A stretch of DNA of 43,740 nt from Candidatus Baldrarchaeota archaeon (GTDB lineage: Archaea > Asgardarchaeota > Baldrarchaeia > Baldrarchaeales > DXJG01). Position 1 is the stretch's first letter, and every line of letters starts with the position of its first letter. The position numbers and the translations under genes were made by a program. A model generated the notes under the pieces. That model saw nothing but the letters and a program-made list of their open reading frames with translations. It did no database searches and was not told the origin of the DNA. This document shows positions 25,238-34,120 of this stretch, piece by piece. The DNA lies in contig JAUQZC010000119.1 of assembly GCA_030587435.1 (NCBI GenBank), positions 1-43,740 on the forward strand, read 5' to 3'.

Positions 25238-27244
25238 ATGAACCCTCTCGGTGATGTGCTTTCGACCATTCAGTCTACTGTGGAAAACGTCTTAGAAAAA
25301 ATGGGTGTAAAAGTAGAAGTGAAAATCTTAAGGACACCGTCATCTGAGCTTGGAGACTTTTCTTTTCCAACATTTACCTTATCTAAAAATCTTAAAAAGG
25401 ATCCAAACACGATTGCGAAGACTATAGCAAACGAAATGTCTTCCTTTAAGATTGATTTGATTAAAAAAATAGATGTTATTGGCGGATATGTTAACTTTTA
25501 CTTAAATAGGAAACTTGTAACCGAGAAAATTTTGAAGACCGTTCTAACTGACGTGGAGAAGTATGGTAAAAGTAACGTTTTGAATGGATTGAAAATTATG
25601 GTCGAACATACTTCGGTAAACCCCATAGCGCCAATGCATATCGGTAATCTTAGAAACTCTTGTATAGGAGATGTTTTTGCTAATGTTCTAGAGATGGCGG
25701 GTGGAAATGTAAAGAGACATTTTTATGTCGACGATATGGGTAGACAATCTGTAGCAACAGCAATAGGTTATAAACTTCTGAAAGATAGGGGTGTAAAACC
25801 AGATAGAAAACCCGATCTATGGATGGGTATCATATACGCTTTAATGAACGCCTTTTTGATGATACAAGAAGTAAAGGAAAAAATTTGGGACTTAATACCT
25901 GAAGCCAAGAAGTACTCGAAAAATAAATACTATATTTCCGATAATGAACTGAATTCGATTTTAAAACACGAGGAAATTCAGAAGCTTAAAGAACTAAAGA
26001 AAGAAATTATAGAGTGGAGTAGCGTATTAAAAAGTCTTGAAGAAAGATTTCCTGAATTAACAAAGAAGTTGTTGGAAGAAGTTTCGAAAATAGATGATCT
26101 AAAGAACTACTGTGACAAACTGGGTAAAAGGTATGAAGAAGGAGATCCTGAGGTCAAGATTATTATTAGGGAGATGTGTGATGTTACTTTAAATGGCATT
26201 AAGGAAACTTTAAGTAATTTTGGTATTTATTTTGACTCTTTTGATTGGGAATCCGATCTGGTGTGGTCTGGCAAAGTTAAGAATGTTTTAATTGCTTTGG
26301 AACGTTCAGGTTACGTCCATAAAGAAGATGGTGTTAAGATCTTAGATTTAGAGCAATTTGTTTCTGAACATAATTTAAAGAAAAAATTGGGTATGAGCGA
26401 GGATTTTGAGATACCTCCTCTTGTTCTTACAAGATCTGATGGAACGACCCTATATACTACGAGAGACATAGCCTATACAGTTTGGAAATTTGAGGATAGG
26501 CATTTTGACCGTGTTTATAATGTTATAGGAGCTGAGCAAAGTTTACCGCAACTTCAGATAAACATCGCTTTAAGGATTTTGGGGCATAATAAGTGGGCTG
26601 ATAATTTAATTCACTTTAAATATGAACTAGTACATCTCGTAGGAAGAAAGATGAGTGGAAGAAGAGCGCAATATGTAACAGCCGACGAAGTTTTAGAGGA
26701 AGCCATTAGAAGAGTTGAAGAAATATTGAGAAAATCACCATATAGCGAGGAGGAGAAGGGAAAAATAGCAAAGGACGTTGGTGTAGGAGCAATAAGGTAT
26801 GCACTTATCAATGTAACTCCTCTTAAACCTGTAATTTTCGATATGAAAAAAATCCTTGATATGAAAGAAAACAGTGGACCGTTTATTCAATACAACTATG
26901 CAAGAGCCTGTAGTATATTGAAAAAGGCTGGTATCGTGAAAATCGACCTAGAAAGAGTGGATTATAGTCTTTTAACAAGCAGCGAAGAGTGGGATTTAAT
27001 AAAAGCTATCGGAGAATTTCCAATTAAAATTATTGATATTATTAACGAGATGAGACTTGAAATTCTAACAAATTACATGAATAACCTAGCTATTTTGTTT
27101 AGTAAGTTTTACGAGAAAAAACCTGTTTTAAAAGTTGAAGATGAAAGACTAAGACTAGCCAGACTGGCTTTGGTTAAAGCATTTCAAATAACGTTAGGTA
27201 ATGCTTTAACTATTGCTGGCATAAAACCACTAGAAAGAATGTAA
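25238..27244 (+). CDS. argS: Arginyl-tRNA synthetase
   Basis: Class I synthetase that charges tRNA-Arg. It has the N-terminal Add1-like domain (about 1-100), VEHTSVNPIAPMHIGNLRN with the HIGH-type motif HIGN (134-137), the conserved HFYVDDMGRQ, and KMSGRR in the KMSKS position (about 470). The C-terminal anticodon-binding domain starts near MKENSGPFIQYNYARACS. At 668 residues it is longer than bacterial enzymes, mainly because of a helical, Lys/Glu-rich insertion at about 210-315, which archaeal enzymes also often carry. ATG has GAGGG seven bases upstream. It is convergent with the longin-like gene (5 bp between stops). Confidence 0.95.
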   Translation: MNPLGDVLSTIQSTVENVLEKMGVKVEVKILRTPSSELGDFSFPTFTLSKNLKKDPNTIAKTIANEMSSFKIDLIKKIDVIGGYVNFYLNRKLVTEKILKTVLTDVEKYGKSNVLNGLKIMVEHTSVNPIAPMHIGNLRNSCIGDVFANVLEMAGGNVKRHFYVDDMGRQSVATAIGYKLLKDRGVKPDRKPDLWMGIIYALMNAFLMIQEVKEKIWDLIPEAKKYSKNKYYISDNELNSILKHEEIQKLKELKKEIIEWSSVLKSLEERFPELTKKLLEEVSKIDDLKNYCDKLGKRYEEGDPEVKIIIREMCDVTLNGIKETLSNFGIYFDSFDWESDLVWSGKVKNVLIALERSGYVHKEDGVKILDLEQFVSEHNLKKKLGMSEDFEIPPLVLTRSDGTTLYTTRDIAYTVWKFEDRHFDRVYNVIGAEQSLPQLQINIALRILGHNKWADNLIHFKYELVHLVGRKMSGRRAQYVTADEVLEEAIRRVEEILRKSPYSEEEKGKIAKDVGVGAIRYALINVTPLKPVIFDMKKILDMKENSGPFIQYNYARACSILKKAGIVKIDLERVDYSLLTSSEEWDLIKAIGEFPIKIIDIINEMRLEILTNYMNNLAILFSKFYEKKPVLKVEDERLRLARLALVKAFQITLGNALTIAGIKPLERM

Positions 27245-27249
27245 CCCAA

Positions 27250-27834
27250 TTATGTCTTCTGACCTAATTTAGAAATTTTTCTAGACAATTCGATAATGGC
27301 CTTAGCAGCTTCTATAGCCGTCATTTTTTTCTCTCGCAGTTGATTTATGATAAACCTCACATTCTTGTCTAGTTGCCAATCTCCAAATACAATATCTATA
27401 ATTTCGTGCAAATCTCTAAAATCTTTTAGATTCCCGTTCCATTTACCGCTTACCTCTCTGTATCTAGAGAAAAAATATTCCTTAAGAAGTTTAAGTCTAT
27501 TTTTAATTAAATTATCATCTACATTTTTATTAACCATCACCGTGAAAATAATGTCATTTTCTTCAAGATAACAAATTTTTACTTTCTCGGTGATTAAAAC
27601 TTGAAGTTCACCAATGCCTAAGTCCTTAGTAAAGGTGAAAACAGCCGATACAAAACCTGAAAAAAGATCTTCATTAAAATCAAATTTGATGAAAGATTTT
27701 CTAATAAGACATTCTCCGTTCCGGTGAATAACAAGAACTTGAAGTATCCCATCTAATGATTGCATGCGTATATTCTTTACCGTGCCTTGTTGGCTCTTTT
27801 CTATCAAATCATCTTTTGCGTCGATAGATCTCAT
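27250..27834 (-). CDS. Possible longin/roadblock-like small alpha/beta protein
   Basis: A soluble 194-residue protein. Residues about 25-125 have the order strand-strand-helix-strand-strand-strand-helix (LQVLVIHRNGECLIRKSF, DLFSGFVSAVFTFTKDL, ELQVLITEKVKICYLEENDI, FTVMVN), which recalls the longin domains of adaptin and SNARE proteins and archaeal proteins paired with small GTPases. The match is by eye and unproven. The C-terminal 70 residues are helical. The frame extends to a TTG at 27873, but GGGAG directly precedes ATG at 27834. It is the last gene of the minus-strand cluster 27.25-30.55 kb, separated from its upstream neighbour by 216 bp. Confidence 0.6.
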   Translation of the reverse strand: MRSIDAKDDLIEKSQQGTVKNIRMQSLDGILQVLVIHRNGECLIRKSFIKFDFNEDLFSGFVSAVFTFTKDLGIGELQVLITEKVKICYLEENDIIFTVMVNKNVDDNLIKNRLKLLKEYFFSRYREVSGKWNGNLKDFRDLHEIIDIVFGDWQLDKNVRFIINQLREKKMTAIEAAKAIIELSRKISKLGQKT

Positions 27835-28050
27835 GTTTCTCCCACAGCTAGTAGTTATACCATATTGTATCAAATTGTGGTAATAAATATTATTACAAAA
27901 TTTAGTAGAGATTCCAAAACCCCTATCGAAGACTAGTTAGCATTTTTGAACCAGATTAAGATAACATCGATGTATCGTGCTTTGTTTTACTATGTATATG
28001 CAAAATTGATCTGTTCTGAAGAAAGATTGCCCTTTTTGCCTTTTTATAAG

Positions 28051-28500
28051 TTACGCATAAAATTCTTTTCCCTCGTCTTCTGGTTCTATTAATCCGAGAA
28101 GCATTTCATCAACATATATTTCAGCATTTGCCAAGAGTGCAAGAAGAATTGCAGATGAAGGAACCATTGTTACTAACTTCTCATCCCCATTTAATGCTAA
28201 TGTGGCGGTTGCATAAAACCTGTCACTATTATCTATTCGATCTATCACAACTTTCTTAACGATTTTTCCTAATTGTTCTCTTACAATGGGCATTTCTGCT
28301 AAAATTTCTCCAAAATTTTTTCTTTCATCATCAACAATTCTTTTACCATATATTATATTTCCAATTGCTATTATCGTATTTACTGGGATGGAGAACATCG
28401 GAAAAACTCTACCATCTTCGAGTTGCAACGTTAGTGCAGGTGGAAGGGAAGGGTATGTAGGTAATCTTATTTCAACTTTAACAACTTTAATTTCAACCAA
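28051..28500 (-). CDS. Divergent bifunctional-nuclease (DUF151/BFN) domain protein
   Basis: The 149-residue protein shows the DUF151 layout: an N-terminal strand (MVEIKVVKVEIRL), a product-like LQLEDGRVFPMFSIPVNTI, a central helix, KKVVIDRIDNSDRFYATATL and the C-terminal signature MVPSSAILLALLANAEIYVDEMLL, which parallels RPSDxIxLAxRxxxPI in the family. The key Pro-Ser is kept but the following Asp is Ser. DUF151 proteins have been linked to nuclease activity in plants and bacteria. A clearer paralogue is 1.6 kb upstream in the same cluster. ATG at 28509 abuts the ribosome site; TTG at 28500, with GGTGT five bases upstream, is the better start. Confidence 0.68.
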   Translation of the reverse strand: MVEIKVVKVEIRLPTYPSLPPALTLQLEDGRVFPMFSIPVNTIIAIGNIIYGKRIVDDERKNFGEILAEMPIVREQLGKIVKKVVIDRIDNSDRFYATATLALNGDEKLVTMVPSSAILLALLANAEIYVDEMLLGLIEPEDEGKEFYA

Positions 28501-28571
28501 TACATACACCTCATTGCTTTAATAAATACCGAAATAGGGCTTTTAAACTTTACACAAATTTTGCAACAAAA

Positions 28572-29336
28572 TCAAACTAAGAAGTCGTGCTCAGTTTTTA
28601 AGGTTTCTCCGTCTACAGTCAGAGTTCTTACTATTTTACCTTTTCGTTTCGATTTTAATCTTACTTCCCTTGACGGCATGGATCGCCAGTTTTCAGGTAG
28701 AATAATGTCGGTAACTACTAGCTGATTTTTTAAGTCAAGATTTTTAAATGGTATTTTAATTTTTTCTTGAAAGTCTGGTAAAGCTTCTTCGATAAAAACT
28801 TTTAGAATTTCTTCATTATTTGGTAAGGTCGCTTTGCAAAAGTCTGTTTTAAGTTCGACTATTTGATCTGTCAGTTTCGGTATGCTCTTTTTAATTTGAA
28901 GCTTGGGTAGTGTTCCCTGCACTGGTTTTATCGAAACTAAAATATAGCATTTTCCGACTAAAAGTGAATACAATTTTTTGATTTTTTCCGAGGGAAGTTC
29001 TAATTGTAGCGTAGCCTTATAGAGATTCTTGCTTTTTTTCATAGAAACTGATGAAATGATGCTTGAGAGAGCGAAACTTAAGTCCCGATAAGAAAAAATA
29101 TTGCCCGTTAATTTGAATTGCTCACCGCTTGGTAAAAAGTAAGCTAGGAAAGCCCCTATGAAGTCTTCATAGAGGAAACTTGCATTTATTGTGATCTTAT
29201 TTTTCTGAGTTTTAAGTTGCAGTGCTGGTCCTGGGAAAGTACCTCTCCCATATCGGCTGAATATTAAATGTGTAAGTTCATCTACGTCATTTTGAATTAT
29301 ACGTGTTATAAAATGTTTGTAATTTCCTAGAAGCAT
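28572..29336 (-). CDS. Hypothetical protein, 254 residues
   Basis: I do not recognise this protein. It is soluble, with alternating strands and helices and no cysteine cluster or nucleotide motif. A glycine-rich turn FSRYGRGTFPGPALQL (about 26-41) is followed by a strand-helix unit ending FLYEDFIGAFLAYFLPSGE, and the C-terminal part is beta-rich and basic. GGAG lies six bases before the ATG. It lies between the coiled-coil gene (36 bp) and the divergent DUF151 gene (71 bp) in the same orientation, so it is probably part of that transcription unit. Confidence 0.68.
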   Translation of the reverse strand: MLLGNYKHFITRIIQNDVDELTHLIFSRYGRGTFPGPALQLKTQKNKITINASFLYEDFIGAFLAYFLPSGEQFKLTGNIFSYRDLSFALSSIISSVSMKKSKNLYKATLQLELPSEKIKKLYSLLVGKCYILVSIKPVQGTLPKLQIKKSIPKLTDQIVELKTDFCKATLPNNEEILKVFIEEALPDFQEKIKIPFKNLDLKNQLVVTDIILPENWRSMPSREVRLKSKRKGKIVRTLTVDGETLKTEHDFLV

Positions 29337-29372
29337 AAGTATCTCCTAACATTACACTATTTAGGCAGATAA

Positions 29373-29954
29373 TCAGCGTCTGAAGAGTTGAGAAGGCCTT
29401 ATTAATCCTTCTTCTTCGTCTGTTCTTCTCTTTCTCTCTTCTTTTCTATATGTTTGTCTCGAGGCAACAGTAGCGGCGGGAGTATGTGTAAGAGTGGATG
29501 GCTTGGATTTTTCAGCTGAGGAAGATGTTTGTTGAGGTACAGCTCCCCGCAGGGCGTTCAGCCCAATAATTAATTCCATTGCTTTTATATTTGCAAATTG
29601 GCGAACCTCATTCATGAACTGGTTAAGTGTGTCTTTTTTAGCGATCTCATCTATACTTTGATTTACCTTTACATTCATCTCTTTTACTGTTTTTGTAATT
29701 TCTTCTGATGCTTTGAGAAGTTTTTCAGACGTCTCTTTAAGATCCTTTGTTACTTCACGAACAGCTCCAATTACGGCGTCCCCTATAGTTTTTCCTATTT
29801 CTACAACTACGTTTGATAGGGTGTTTTCTAACTCCTTTACTCTGCTTGATAATCTTGTTATAGCAACCTTTAGGGCTTCAATATTAGTTTTTATTTCTTC
29901 TACGGGTGACATATCTGTACTAACATTTTTATCTTTAGTTAGTTTCTGTGTCAA
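29373..29954 (-). CDS. Coiled-coil protein with disordered basic C-terminal tail
   Basis: The 193-residue protein has a coiled-coil core (about 18-125; ALKVAITRLSSRVKELENTL, then a Lys/Glu/Val helix), a short helical block FANIKAMELIIGLNALRGA, a Ser/Thr/Pro-rich linker (about 140-165) and a basic tail ending GLIRPSQLFRR. The layout, an oligomerising rod plus a flexible linker plus a short terminal peptide, is common in cytoskeletal and chromosome-partition adaptors. No family is recognised. The TTG start has GGTGA six bases upstream. It sits first or second in the cluster with DUF151 proteins. Confidence 0.72.
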   Translation of the reverse strand: MTQKLTKDKNVSTDMSPVEEIKTNIEALKVAITRLSSRVKELENTLSNVVVEIGKTIGDAVIGAVREVTKDLKETSEKLLKASEEITKTVKEMNVKVNQSIDEIAKKDTLNQFMNEVRQFANIKAMELIIGLNALRGAVPQQTSSSAEKSKPSTLTHTPAATVASRQTYRKEERKRRTDEEEGLIRPSQLFRR

Positions 29955-30091
29955 GTTAAATCACCTAGTGTGTATAAACCTGACATAGATTTGGCTTGCT
30001 AGTGTATCTTGTGTGCCTATGTATATTGGGCTCTTTGGGTATTTAATGTTATTGCAACTATTACTACTAGTCGAACAATACAGTATTTAAA

Positions 30092-30553
30092 CTAATTCTG
30101 TTCTTTACGTTTTGGCTCCGATTTTAACTGACTTTTTGGTACAGAAACTTCGTTCATTATTTTTTCGGAAACTAATATAGGTTTCTTTGCTCTAATGGCA
30201 AGGGATATAGTGTCGCTCGGTCTACCTTCTAATTCTACGTCTTTACCCTTGACGTTTAGTATCATTTTTGCTAAAAAACGTTTTTCTTTTAGGTCGTGTA
30301 TCATCACTTGTTTTACTTCCCCCTCGTAAATGGAGAGAATGTCATATGCGAGCGACCATATGTCCACTGGTTGCTCTTCTTTTCCTTCGAGGAAAGATTT
30401 GATGGAATTTGCAACTTCTCTGCCTATGATGACAGGTAGTATTCTTTCTTGGTTGTCTTCCAAAAGTAATGCGGGTACTGGTCCAAAAGGCGTTACTAAG
30501 CTAACAACTTCAAATATTTTTACCTCTACAAATTTTTCGGACAAACTAATCAA
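30092..30553 (-). CDS. Bifunctional nuclease (DUF151/BFN) family protein
   Basis: A 153-residue DUF151 protein. It shows FVEVKIFEVVSLVTPFGPVP at the N terminus, LLEDNQERILPVIIGREVAN, KQVMIHDLKEKRFLAKMIL and the strong family signature GRPSDTISLAIRAKKPILVSE. The ends are slightly extended, with a basic tail (SEPKRKEQN). DUF151 proteins are widespread in archaea, and nuclease activity has been reported for homologues. It heads the minus-strand cluster and is divergent from the RNase J-like gene, so two possible RNA-processing proteins share one 120 bp promoter region. The TTG start at 30553 is not strongly supported; a second TTG lies three codons later. Confidence 0.87.
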   Translation of the reverse strand: MISLSEKFVEVKIFEVVSLVTPFGPVPALLLEDNQERILPVIIGREVANSIKSFLEGKEEQPVDIWSLAYDILSIYEGEVKQVMIHDLKEKRFLAKMILNVKGKDVELEGRPSDTISLAIRAKKPILVSEKIMNEVSVPKSQLKSEPKRKEQN

Positions 30554-30676
30554 CTCTCAAGAATGTTGAGTTATGTATAAATTATCATCGTAAAAAGGTT
30601 TAGGTTGAAATAAAGACTCTTCAACGAAGTTTGCAGACATTAGGTTAGTAGTTTGCATCTCGGGAGGAAAACCTTA

Positions 30677-32104
30677 TTGAGCTCAAAGAACGTTACAATT
30701 ACCGTTTTTGGTGGCATAGAGGAAATTGGCGGCAATAAGATATTGATTGCTGACTCAGGTTATGATGTAAAGATATTTTTGGATTTTGGAAAGAGCTTTG
30801 AAATTTCAAGGCGATATTATGAAAGTCCTTTTACAAGGCCCTCTACAATTCAAGAACTTATTTCCATCGAATCCGTACCTGATATTAGCAATCTCTATAC
30901 TATTGCATGTGATATAACTAAGGCAACACGCGAGGAAAGAGAAAAATGGAAGAGCGGAAAATATTCCGAAAAGGAGCCTGAACCACCCGTGGATGCTGTA
31001 CTTATTTCACATGCACATTTAGATCACTACGGATACATTAGCTTGCTTAATAGGAAAATTCCAATCTACCTTGGTGAATGTGCAGAAAAAATTGTTAAGG
31101 CGCGAATGGAAACTTCTACCTTGAATTTGGAAACAAACTACCTTTGTTTAGACTTTAAGACATTCCATTCAGGTAATAAAATAAAGATTAACGGTCTTGA
31201 AATAGAACCTATACATGTGGATCATAGTATTCCAGGGGCATACGGATTTTTGGTTTATAGCAGCGAAGGTATCATAGTTTATACAGGGGACTTTAGAATG
31301 CACGGTCATGCCTCCCAACTAACCCAGGATTTTAAAGATAGAATATTAGATGAAGGAACACCTGAAGTTTTAATTTGCGAAGGAACACATACGGATAAAT
31401 CGATTATATCTGATGAAAACGAGGTTAGAAGGAAGATTTCCCAAGTGGCTGAGACCTATGAAGATTTAATAATTGCAGATTTTAATATAACAGATTTTGA
31501 TCGTTTTAGAACATTTCTAAGGGTAGCAAGAGAAACTATGAGAAAACTTGTGTTAAGTACTAGGCAATATTTCATTTTCTCTGCAATGAATGCATGTAAA
31601 GGGCTTGAAACACCCTGTTTAGATAAAAGTAACGATATTTTAGTATTAGACCCACAAAAGAAGCGGTATAGTGCCTGGGAAAGAGAGTTACTAGAGAAAA
31701 TGAGGAGAAAAGATAGAGTTGTTAATTACGATGAGGTAAGGTCCAAGGGAGAAGAGTATATTTTCTGTACTTCAATAGACTCTATTACTCAAGTAAAGCA
31801 GTTAAAACCTCCAGAAGGAAGTCTTTACATTTTGAGCACAAGTGAACCATTTAATGAAGAAAAAGAACTAAGCTTTGAAAAACTTTTAAATTGGCTTGAA
31901 TTTTATGGTCTCTCAATGATCCATGTTCATGCTTCGGGACACGCGGGGCCCCTAGAAATCAGAAAGTTTTTAAAGGAAACTAGACCAAAAAAGGTAATCC
32001 CTGTACACACGGAAAAACCCATGCAGTTCAAGAGATATTATCGAAAATGCGTCAAGGATATTGTTGTTTTAAGGCAAGGACATTCATATGTACTTCAGGC
32101 TTAA
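30677..32104 (+). CDS. RNase J-like beta-CASP metallo-beta-lactamase nuclease
   Basis: A metallo-beta-lactamase-fold nuclease expected to act on RNA. The metal motif SHAHLDHYGY (His112, His114, Asp116, His117) is followed by HVDHSIPGAYGF and YTGDFRMHG. The beta-CASP part has LICEGTHTD (motif A), VHASGHAGP (motif B) and IPVHTE (motif C), so all catalytic positions are present. An insertion near 55-95 (TIACDITKATREER) separates the first strands from the metal motif, and the segment between motifs A and B is divergent from typical archaeal RNase J. The frame opens at TTG 30653, but GGGAGG at 30662-30667 directs initiation at TTG 30677 (475 residues). Confidence 0.86.
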   Translation: MSSKNVTITVFGGIEEIGGNKILIADSGYDVKIFLDFGKSFEISRRYYESPFTRPSTIQELISIESVPDISNLYTIACDITKATREEREKWKSGKYSEKEPEPPVDAVLISHAHLDHYGYISLLNRKIPIYLGECAEKIVKARMETSTLNLETNYLCLDFKTFHSGNKIKINGLEIEPIHVDHSIPGAYGFLVYSSEGIIVYTGDFRMHGHASQLTQDFKDRILDEGTPEVLICEGTHTDKSIISDENEVRRKISQVAETYEDLIIADFNITDFDRFRTFLRVARETMRKLVLSTRQYFIFSAMNACKGLETPCLDKSNDILVLDPQKKRYSAWERELLEKMRRKDRVVNYDEVRSKGEEYIFCTSIDSITQVKQLKPPEGSLYILSTSEPFNEEKELSFEKLLNWLEFYGLSMIHVHASGHAGPLEIRKFLKETRPKKVIPVHTEKPMQFKRYYRKCVKDIVVLRQGHSYVLQA

Positions 32105-32196
32105 AAGTTACAAAACGGAAATGTGTCAACTATCTTTATTAGGTTGAAGTACATGTTATAACATTAATATGTAATCTTAATGATTGGTGATTTAAG

Positions 32197-33315
32197 TTGA
32201 AATTAAGACTCTTAAAGAAGGGATTTATATTATTAACACGTGCAAAACGGAGATTCATAATATTTACCTTGGTCTATTTTGTAGTTTTCTCTTTAGCTCT
32301 TAATTCTTTAAACTTTGTAGATGCGTTCCAGACAAGTGAGTTATTGGAAGTCAAGGGTATAGTGTTAAAGCCTAGAACAACTCTTACGGTTGATGATGTT
32401 TCAGATCTTGTAGAAATATTAAATGAAAAACAGGGAGTTAGTAGGGCTGTAGTAATATGGTATGTTAAGCTGAGCGATCTTGGAGCAAGAGTTTTTGCAA
32501 TATCTCCAGATAAGGTGTGGTGTTTAAAAGAAGTTAATCCGAGCACTATTGAAAAGGGACGGTACATAGCAAGAAGTGGAGAAGCCGTCATAAGTGATGA
32601 AAACAAACTTAGATTAGGATCTGATGACTCTATAAGTTTGGGCTTAGGTAGTAGGATTAAGATTGGTGATATTGAGTTTAACATAGTAGGTTTTTATGAT
32701 AGAGATGTACTTCCCTCGGATGAGGAAGAATGGATTGTTGCTTGGGAAGAAGATGTAATTGCACTTGCAGATCAGGAAAAATTGAAGAAGTATGTGTATT
32801 CGATAGTTGTATTAGTTGAAGGATTCTTCTGGGACGCGTGGAAAAGAGTCGATCAATTCGGCTCAGAATTTGAGGAGAGGTATAGTGAAGATTTTTATCC
32901 TCCTGAATATTCAACTTATGGTCAGAACGTAGCCAGGTTTCAACCTAAGATCCTCATGTTAATTTATGCAGTGATTGGTGCTGCTGTTGTTGGTATTCTT
33001 TTCACGTTTCTTAATGTTAGATGGAGGAAACGAACCTTGGCAATTCTTAGAGCGGTGGGGTGGAGCGGTAGCGACCTAGGAACACTAGTGATATCTGAAA
33101 ATCTGAGTTCACTTATATTAGGATTCCTAATAGCGCTATTTCTCCTAGTTTCTTATAGAACCTTGGTAGGCTTCATATTTATACCATTGGGACCATTAAC
33201 AGTGGTTTTATCCTTTTTTGTTGTGTTACTTTCGCAGATCCCAGGAATGAAAATCGCGTTTTCAGGGGTTTTAAAAGTAAAACCAGTTGAAGCTTTAAGA
33301 AGAGTTGAAAGGTAG
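32197..33315 (+). CDS. FtsX/MacB-like ABC transporter permease
   Basis: The 372-residue protein has the FtsX-type layout: one N-terminal membrane helix (FIIFTLVYFVVFSLALNSL), a large extracytoplasmic domain of about 200 residues, then three membrane helices starting near 253 (ILMLIYAVIGAAVVGILFTF). The cytoplasmic signature between the first two of these, WRKRTLAILRAVGWSGSDLG, is typical of the family, and it ends with VKPVEALRRVER, also typical. The ATPase gene follows after 9 bp, and the two would form a MacB/LolCDE-type complex that handles proteins or lipids by mechanotransmission rather than uptake. The TTG start has GGTGA six bases upstream. Confidence 0.87.
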   Translation: MKLRLLKKGFILLTRAKRRFIIFTLVYFVVFSLALNSLNFVDAFQTSELLEVKGIVLKPRTTLTVDDVSDLVEILNEKQGVSRAVVIWYVKLSDLGARVFAISPDKVWCLKEVNPSTIEKGRYIARSGEAVISDENKLRLGSDDSISLGLGSRIKIGDIEFNIVGFYDRDVLPSDEEEWIVAWEEDVIALADQEKLKKYVYSIVVLVEGFFWDAWKRVDQFGSEFEERYSEDFYPPEYSTYGQNVARFQPKILMLIYAVIGAAVVGILFTFLNVRWRKRTLAILRAVGWSGSDLGTLVISENLSSLILGFLIALFLLVSYRTLVGFIFIPLGPLTVVLSFFVVLLSQIPGMKIAFSGVLKVKPVEALRRVER

Positions 33316-33324
33316 GTGAATTAG

Positions 33325-34017
33325 ATGGCTTTACTTGAGGCTCGAAATGTAATTAAAACTTATAGAAAGAATAATGAAATTATAACAGTTTTAAACAATA
33401 TTAACTTTTCAGCAAACGAAGGGGATTTTATATTCGTCATTGGGCCACGTGGACAGGGAAAGACGACATTAATTAACGTTTTAAGCGGTTTAGATAAGCC
33501 TGATAGTGGATTAATAATATTTGAAAACGAAACTCTTACCGACAAGGATGAGGAATATTTAGCAAAAATAAGAAAAGAGAAGATGGGACTTATTTTTCAA
33601 GACGTTCATCTTATTTCATCTTTTACTGCTGTTGAAAACGTTGAAGCACCTTTATATCCATCAGAGTTTTCAGAGAAGGAAATTCGTGAAAAAAGTTTGC
33701 AATTACTTGAAAAATTGGGCTTAAAATATCGTATTGAACATTTCCCAGAGGAGCTTAGTGATGGAGAACGCCGTGCAGTTGCAATAGCTAGGGCTTTAAT
33801 AAATGAGCCTAAAATAGTATTTGCTGACGAGCCTACAGCCGGTTTAGATGAAGAATGGGAAAAAAAGGTTATCAACCTTTTAAGGACATATAACTCCGAA
33901 AAGAAGGCAACAATCATTTTTATAACAGCTAAAAGCACACTTGTAAAGAAATATGGTAAGAGTGGAGATAAAATTTTTGAAATGAAAAATGGGAAACTGA
34001 TAGCACAACGCGGCTAG
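33325..34017 (+). CDS. ABC transporter ATP-binding protein (LolD/MacB-like)
   Basis: The ATPase partner of the FtsX-like permease. Walker A is GPRGQGKTT (40-48), the Q-loop is IFQDVH (Gln92), the signature is LSDGERRAVAIARAL (144-158), Walker B is IVFADEP (164-170) and the D-loop is TAGLD (171-175). Two deviations stand out: the signature has Asp in place of the second Gly-like residue (LSDGE for LSGGQ), and the switch region reads FITAKST where almost all ABC ATPases have a catalytic His (VTHD). Turnover may be slow or altered. The ATG start has GGTGA five bases upstream. The subtilase gene follows about 100 bp downstream. Confidence 0.9.
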   Translation: MALLEARNVIKTYRKNNEIITVLNNINFSANEGDFIFVIGPRGQGKTTLINVLSGLDKPDSGLIIFENETLTDKDEEYLAKIRKEKMGLIFQDVHLISSFTAVENVEAPLYPSEFSEKEIREKSLQLLEKLGLKYRIEHFPEELSDGERRAVAIARALINEPKIVFADEPTAGLDEEWEKKVINLLRTYNSEKKATIIFITAKSTLVKKYGKSGDKIFEMKNGKLIAQRG

Positions 34018-34120
34018 TATCATTTAAGATTCTTGATTGTTGTCTGCTAAGTATGGAGGAATAAAATAGCTTACTCAATCCCAATAATACATTTAAAACA
34101 AGTGTGAGATGGTGAAATTA

